Below are positions 21,937 to 24,309 of a stretch of 24,309 nucleotides of DNA, piece after piece (positions within the stretch are counted from its first letter, which is position 1; each line of letters begins with the position of its first letter). The notes beneath the pieces are model-generated. The model saw only the letters and a program-made list of their open reading frames with translations, made no database searches and was not told the origin of the DNA. Location: NCBI GenBank assembly GCA_036273915.1, contig DASUGR010000169.1, positions 1-24,309 on the forward strand. The letters are read 5' to 3'. The position numbers and the translations under genes are program-made. This stretch comes from PLA2 sp036273915 (GTDB taxonomy: Bacteria > Planctomycetota > PLA2).

Positions 21937-21942
21937 TCTCGT

Positions 21943-22217
21943 GCGCAGGATCGAGGCTCGCGCCGGGAACGGCGGCCCGGTCTCCCGCGGAAGCCGCGGG
22001 GTCCGAGCCGCCCCCCGAGGGAAACCAAACCTCGAAATGGGAGCACGCGAAGAAGTCAAACTTGCCATTCCGTCCATCTCACCACCATTCGGGGTTGGGC
22101 CAAATACCTCCGTCCATCTCGACCTCCTAGCCCAGCGGAGACCCACCCCGCCCCCTGCGGTATCGAGGGGGAAAGCGAGTCACGGGGCCGGCCGCAATGG
22201 CCGGCCCCGAGTCTTTT
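21943..22217 (+). ncRNA. Putative stand-alone structured RNA of unknown family (~275 nt)
   Basis: The 425-bp gap 21843-22267 contains a sigma70 promoter, a hairpin-rich segment and an intrinsic terminator, all on the plus strand. Pairings visible by eye include CGTGC (21940-21944) with GCACG (closing), GGCTCG with CGAGCC, hairpins CGCC-GGGAAC-GGCG and CCCGCGG-AAG-CCGCGGG, CGAGG-GAAACCAAA-CCTCG, and CCCC-loop-GGGG near 22151. TCCGTCCATCTC occurs twice (22069, 22109), and ACCTCCT at 22122-22128 equals the 16S anti-Shine-Dalgarno core. I found no hallmarks of RNase P RNA, tmRNA, SRP RNA, or an obvious 6S bulge-and-stem layout. Open frames here are short and lack support on this strand. Confidence 0.55.
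22183..22217 (+). terminator. Intrinsic terminator of the putative RNA gene
   Basis: CGGGGCCGGCC (22183-22193) pairs perfectly with GGCCGGCCCCG (22199-22209) around GCAAT, followed by AGTCTTTT. It also lies 51 bases beyond the end of the convergent signal peptidase gene and could serve both directions, though the U-tract favours the plus strand. Confidence 0.75.
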
Positions 22218-22267
22218 CGCGGCGCATCGCATGCGGCCAGGACGCGCGCGACGCGGGCGCCCGGCGC

Positions 22268-23773
22268 TCAGCGGACGCGGCGCGCGCGGCCCGGCGGCCA
22301 GGCGACGGCGAACACGCGGCCGAGGATCGTCTTCCCGGGGATCGCCTTGAACGACCGCGAATCGAGGCTCCGGGCCGTGTTGTCGCCGAGGACGAAGTAC
22401 TCGTCCGGGCCGAGCGGATCCGACGGGTGCTCGGATCCCTCGTAGGCGAGATCGCGGGCGACCTCGAACGAGAGGATCTCGACGTCCCCGGAGATCGCGA
22501 TCGACACGCGCGCCTCCTTGCCGGGCCGCAGCGTCGCGGGGGGCGCCGCGCCGCGCCCGTCGACCTCCACGCGGAACGAGCCGTCGGCGTTCGTGAGCCA
22601 CACCTCGCGCTCCACCCCCGGCCGCAGGCGGAGCAACTCGTGCGAGACGCCCTCCACCTCGACGCCGCCCACGTAGACGCTCGCGTCGATGCCCGTCTCG
22701 AGGAGGACCGTGTGCTTCGTGACGCCGTCGTCGAGGACGAACGCGACCGACGAGGGCGCCTTGCGGGCGCGCACGCGCGCGAGCACGACCGCCTCGCGCG
22801 CGGGCAGCACCGGCCCGTCGAAGGACCCGTCCGGCAGGCGGTACCCGAGCGTGAGCGCGTGGCCCGGCTCCCAGCCGGTGTCGGTGCGCCGGTAGTCGGG
22901 GAGCCGGAGGAGCGGCACCCTCACGCGGTCGAGCAGCGCGCGGTCCTTCACGAGGACCTTCCCGTTGACGAGGAGGTCGTCCCTGCGGAACGAGATCGTC
23001 TCGCCCGGCAGCCCCATCACGCGCTTCACGAGATCCCGGTCCCCGTAGGGGAACACGACGAGGTCGCCGCGCTGCGGCCGCCCGGAGAAGCGGTACGCGA
23101 GCAGGTCCGCGAGCACGATCGCGTCGCCCCCCTCCGCGCCCGGCACGAGCGTGGGCGCCATCGAGATCGACTCCGCCGGCAGCGTGTAGACGCCGAGCAC
23201 GAACTTCCAGATGACGACGCCGAGCGCGATGATCAGCAGCGGCGCGACGAGCCAGCCCTTGGCCACGCGCCGGCGGAGGTCGAGGCTGACCGCGCGCCCC
23301 TTCTCCGCGTCCTTCAGGAGGCCGCGCGCGCCGGACGGGCTGCCGAGATCCGCGAGCGCGCTCGCGGCCGCGCGCGGGAGCTTCTCGCCGTGGAACGCGC
23401 GGCGGTCGGCGTCCGCGACGACGGCGCGCCGCAGCTCCTCGAAGTAGTGCGGGGGAAGGCGCTCGGTCAGGATGGCGATCTCCTTCTCCACGAGCGCGAG
23501 CTCCGCGGCGCCGAGGCTGAACGAGGGAGGATGTCCGGGGGGGCTCGGGGGCGAAGGAGGGGAATCGGGCAACCCGTACACCCTCTCCCCGGGCCCCTCA
23601 CCCACAACCTTCACCTTGCGCTCCCGCGCGAGGTTGCAGAGCGCGCCGTAGACGACGACCGCCCGCCCGCGGAGGAGGTCGCTTCCCTGCGCCTGCAGCC
23701 GTTCGATGATCTTCCCGCCCGACGCGGGCTTCTCCGCCAGCGCCTCGAGGACGGCCTCTTCGAAGGGGTTCAC
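22268..23773 (-). CDS. lepB: Signal peptidase I with N-terminal winged-helix (PadR-like) domain
   Basis: A 501-residue protein. The C-terminal part is a type I signal peptidase, which removes signal peptides from exported proteins at the membrane: transmembrane helix ~174-194, S204 in ESISMAPTLVPG (nucleophile), K250 in DRDLVKRVMGLPGETI (general base), and the GDNTARSLDSRSF box near the end. About 200 residues of beta-rich insert separate the Lys and GDN boxes. The first ~68 residues look like a winged helix of PadR type (FEEAVLEALAEKPASGGKII, ERLQAQG, VVVYGALCNLARERKVKVVG). A Pro linker and a helical stretch (~90-160) like permease-prefix domains follow. It starts at GTG 23773, overlapping the upstream stop as GTGA. 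The normal LepB is 250-320 residues, so this is much enlarged. Confidence 0.9.
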   Translation of the reverse strand: MNPFEEAVLEALAEKPASGGKIIERLQAQGSDLLRGRAVVVYGALCNLARERKVKVVGEGPGERVYGLPDSPPSPPSPPGHPPSFSLGAAELALVEKEIAILTERLPPHYFEELRRAVVADADRRAFHGEKLPRAAASALADLGSPSGARGLLKDAEKGRAVSLDLRRRVAKGWLVAPLLIIALGVVIWKFVLGVYTLPAESISMAPTLVPGAEGGDAIVLADLLAYRFSGRPQRGDLVVFPYGDRDLVKRVMGLPGETISFRRDDLLVNGKVLVKDRALLDRVRVPLLRLPDYRRTDTGWEPGHALTLGYRLPDGSFDGPVLPAREAVVLARVRARKAPSSVAFVLDDGVTKHTVLLETGIDASVYVGGVEVEGVSHELLRLRPGVEREVWLTNADGSFRVEVDGRGAAPPATLRPGKEARVSIAISGDVEILSFEVARDLAYEGSEHPSDPLGPDEYFVLGDNTARSLDSRSFKAIPGKTILGRVFAVAWPPGRARRVR

Positions 23774-24210
23774 CGACGTGAGAGTACCCTAGGCATCGCC
23801 TCCGCCGCGTGCCGGAAGCCCGGGGAGAGGGCCCACGCGGCGCCGAACAGCGCGGCGGAGAGCGCCCAGCCGAGGAGGAGCAGGAGGAGCAGGCGCGCCC
23901 CCTTCGCCCGGAAGGAGCGCCAGGCGCTCGGGATCGTGATGAAGAGCGTGCCGCCCAGGTGGATCCACCCGAAGAGCGCGCTCCTCGGGTCCTCGGGCGC
24001 CAAGTTGAGACTCAGCAGGGCGACGAGGATGCAGAGGATGCAGATGGAATAGCAGAAGATGCGCATCGAGCATGCGAGCGCGGAGAGCAGGCGCCGGTAC
24101 TCGGCGCGTGCGAGCGCCGCCGCCGCCCACCACGGGAACGTGCTCGCGAGGCAGAGCAGGAAGAGGAAGGCGACGTGGAAGAGCGCCGCGTAGACCAAGG
24201 GTCCGCCCAT
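23770..24210 (-). CDS. Small multi-pass membrane protein
   Basis: A 146-residue hydrophobic protein with about four predicted membrane segments: ~6-32 (YAALFHVAFLFLLCLASTFP), ~46-68 (CSMRIFCYSICILCILVALL), ~82-98 (HLGGTLFITIPSAW) and ~105-128 (LLLLLLLGWALSAALFGAAW). No family recognised. Its stop overlaps the signal peptidase start (GTGA), so the two are cotranscribed and coupled. It may assist or accompany the peptidase, but that is only context. ATG 24210 has AAGG five bases upstream. Divergent from the MFS gene, with only 24 bases between start codons. Confidence 0.7.
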   Translation of the reverse strand: MGGPLVYAALFHVAFLFLLCLASTFPWWAAAALARAEYRRLLSALACSMRIFCYSICILCILVALLSLNLAPEDPRSALFGWIHLGGTLFITIPSAWRSFRAKGARLLLLLLLGWALSAALFGAAWALSPGFRHAAEAMPRVLSRR

Positions 24211-24234
24211 GCTACCTTGCCGCCCGTGCCGGCC

Positions 24235-24309
24235 ATGGACAAGCGCACGATCAACGGCTGGTGCTTCTACGACTTCGGGAACTCCGCGTTCGCGGTCATC
24301 TTCCCGGTC
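24235..24309 (+). CDS. MFS transporter, UMF1/Atg22 type, partial (5' end only)
   Basis: The last 25 codons of the window encode MDKRTINGWCFYDFGNSAFA plus VIFPV, which matches the start of UMF1/Atg22-type major facilitator transporters (first helix with W-x-x-YD-x-x-NSAFA). The in-frame GTG at 24226 is an alternative start, with TACCTT seven bases before it. No Shine-Dalgarno is present. The substrate cannot be inferred, and the rest of the gene lies outside the window. Confidence 0.75.
   Translation, partial: MDKRTINGWCFYDFGNSAFAVIFPV

Noticed and set aside
21889..22077. Minus-strand frame starting MDGMASLTSSRAPISRF
   Set aside because: Low-complexity Arg/Pro peptide lying over self-complementary hairpins with no family resemblance; more likely the shadow of a structured RNA.
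21943..22217. 6S, SRP, tmRNA or RNase P RNA as identity of the putative RNA gene
   Set aside because: No SRP core (GGAAGGAAGCAGC-like), no tRNA-like 3' end, no RNase P GAGGAAAGTCC motif, and no obvious long 6S rod with central bubble by eye. A model search could still overturn this for 6S.
1..24309. CRISPR array, tRNA or rRNA genes
   Set aside because: No regularly spaced long repeats, and no cloverleaf or rRNA signature sequences were noticed on either strand.

Overview
The window is GC-rich bacterial chromosome with long, high-GC coding frames. Most genes lie on the minus strand in short operons whose members overlap by four bases (ATGA or GTGA). Several traits fit a Planctomycetota-like, didermic lineage best: HEAT-repeat proteins with a WKKWW-type motif fused to a vWA domain, SUMF1-like proteins on a zinc-ribbon and membrane anchor, an enlarged signal peptidase I, many alternative sigma factors, and a peptidase-like protein that has lost its catalytic Glu. 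That placement is inference; there is no rRNA gene here. I see no tRNA, rRNA, CRISPR array or insertion sequence.

Layout, left to right. 1-2265 (minus): an ECF sigma factor, a soluble zinc-type anti-sigma factor and a TPR protein that leaves the window. 2330-3565 (minus): a lipoprotein with a duplicated beta-rich domain. 3734-5524 (minus): a GH15 trehalase/glucoamylase-type enzyme. 5525-5831: repeat-bearing spacer. 5832-7754 (minus): an HNH endonuclease with an internally duplicated helical region. 7891-9622 (plus): a hexapeptide acyltransferase and a membrane-anchored HEAT protein whose C-terminus looks frameshifted. 9723-11993 (plus): an exported thioredoxin-fold/HEAT/vWA protein. 12061-13374 (minus): a GAF-PP2C (RsbU-like) phosphatase. 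13418-14940 (minus): a KANL3/TEX30-type hydrolase after an exported six-repeat propeller. 15058-16224 (minus): an exported gluzincin-like pseudopeptidase. 16318-17400 (minus): a FliA/WhiG-type sigma gene with a long leader. 17485-19023 (minus): a zinc-ribbon/TM/SUMF1-like protein. 19116-21117 (minus): a second ECF sigma, a membrane anti-sigma and an exported helical protein. 21300-21842 (plus): a NUDIX hydrolase. 21909-22217 (plus): a probable stand-alone structured RNA gene. 22268-24210 (minus): a small membrane protein and a signal peptidase I with a winged-helix N-terminus. 24235 to the end (plus): the start of a UMF1/Atg22-type MFS transporter.

The most interesting locus is 17094-17400. 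The leader of the FliA/WhiG-type sigma gene carries, in order, a sigma70-like promoter, a motif matching the GEMM-I (cyclic di-GMP-I) riboswitch core, and a strong 14-bp intrinsic terminator with a U-tract. This suggests that c-di-GMP decides whether the sigma factor is transcribed. The second candidate novelty is the promoter-to-terminator RNA gene of about 275 nt at 21.9-22.2 kb, which matches none of the common housekeeping RNAs I could test by eye.

The window is dominated by signalling and gene-expression control (three sigma factors, two anti-sigma factors, one PP2C phosphatase, one riboswitch) and by exported proteins. Several lone or operon-leading genes appear leaderless, with a TANNNT hexamer 6-9 bases before the start codon and no Shine-Dalgarno sequence; genes inside operons more often have one.
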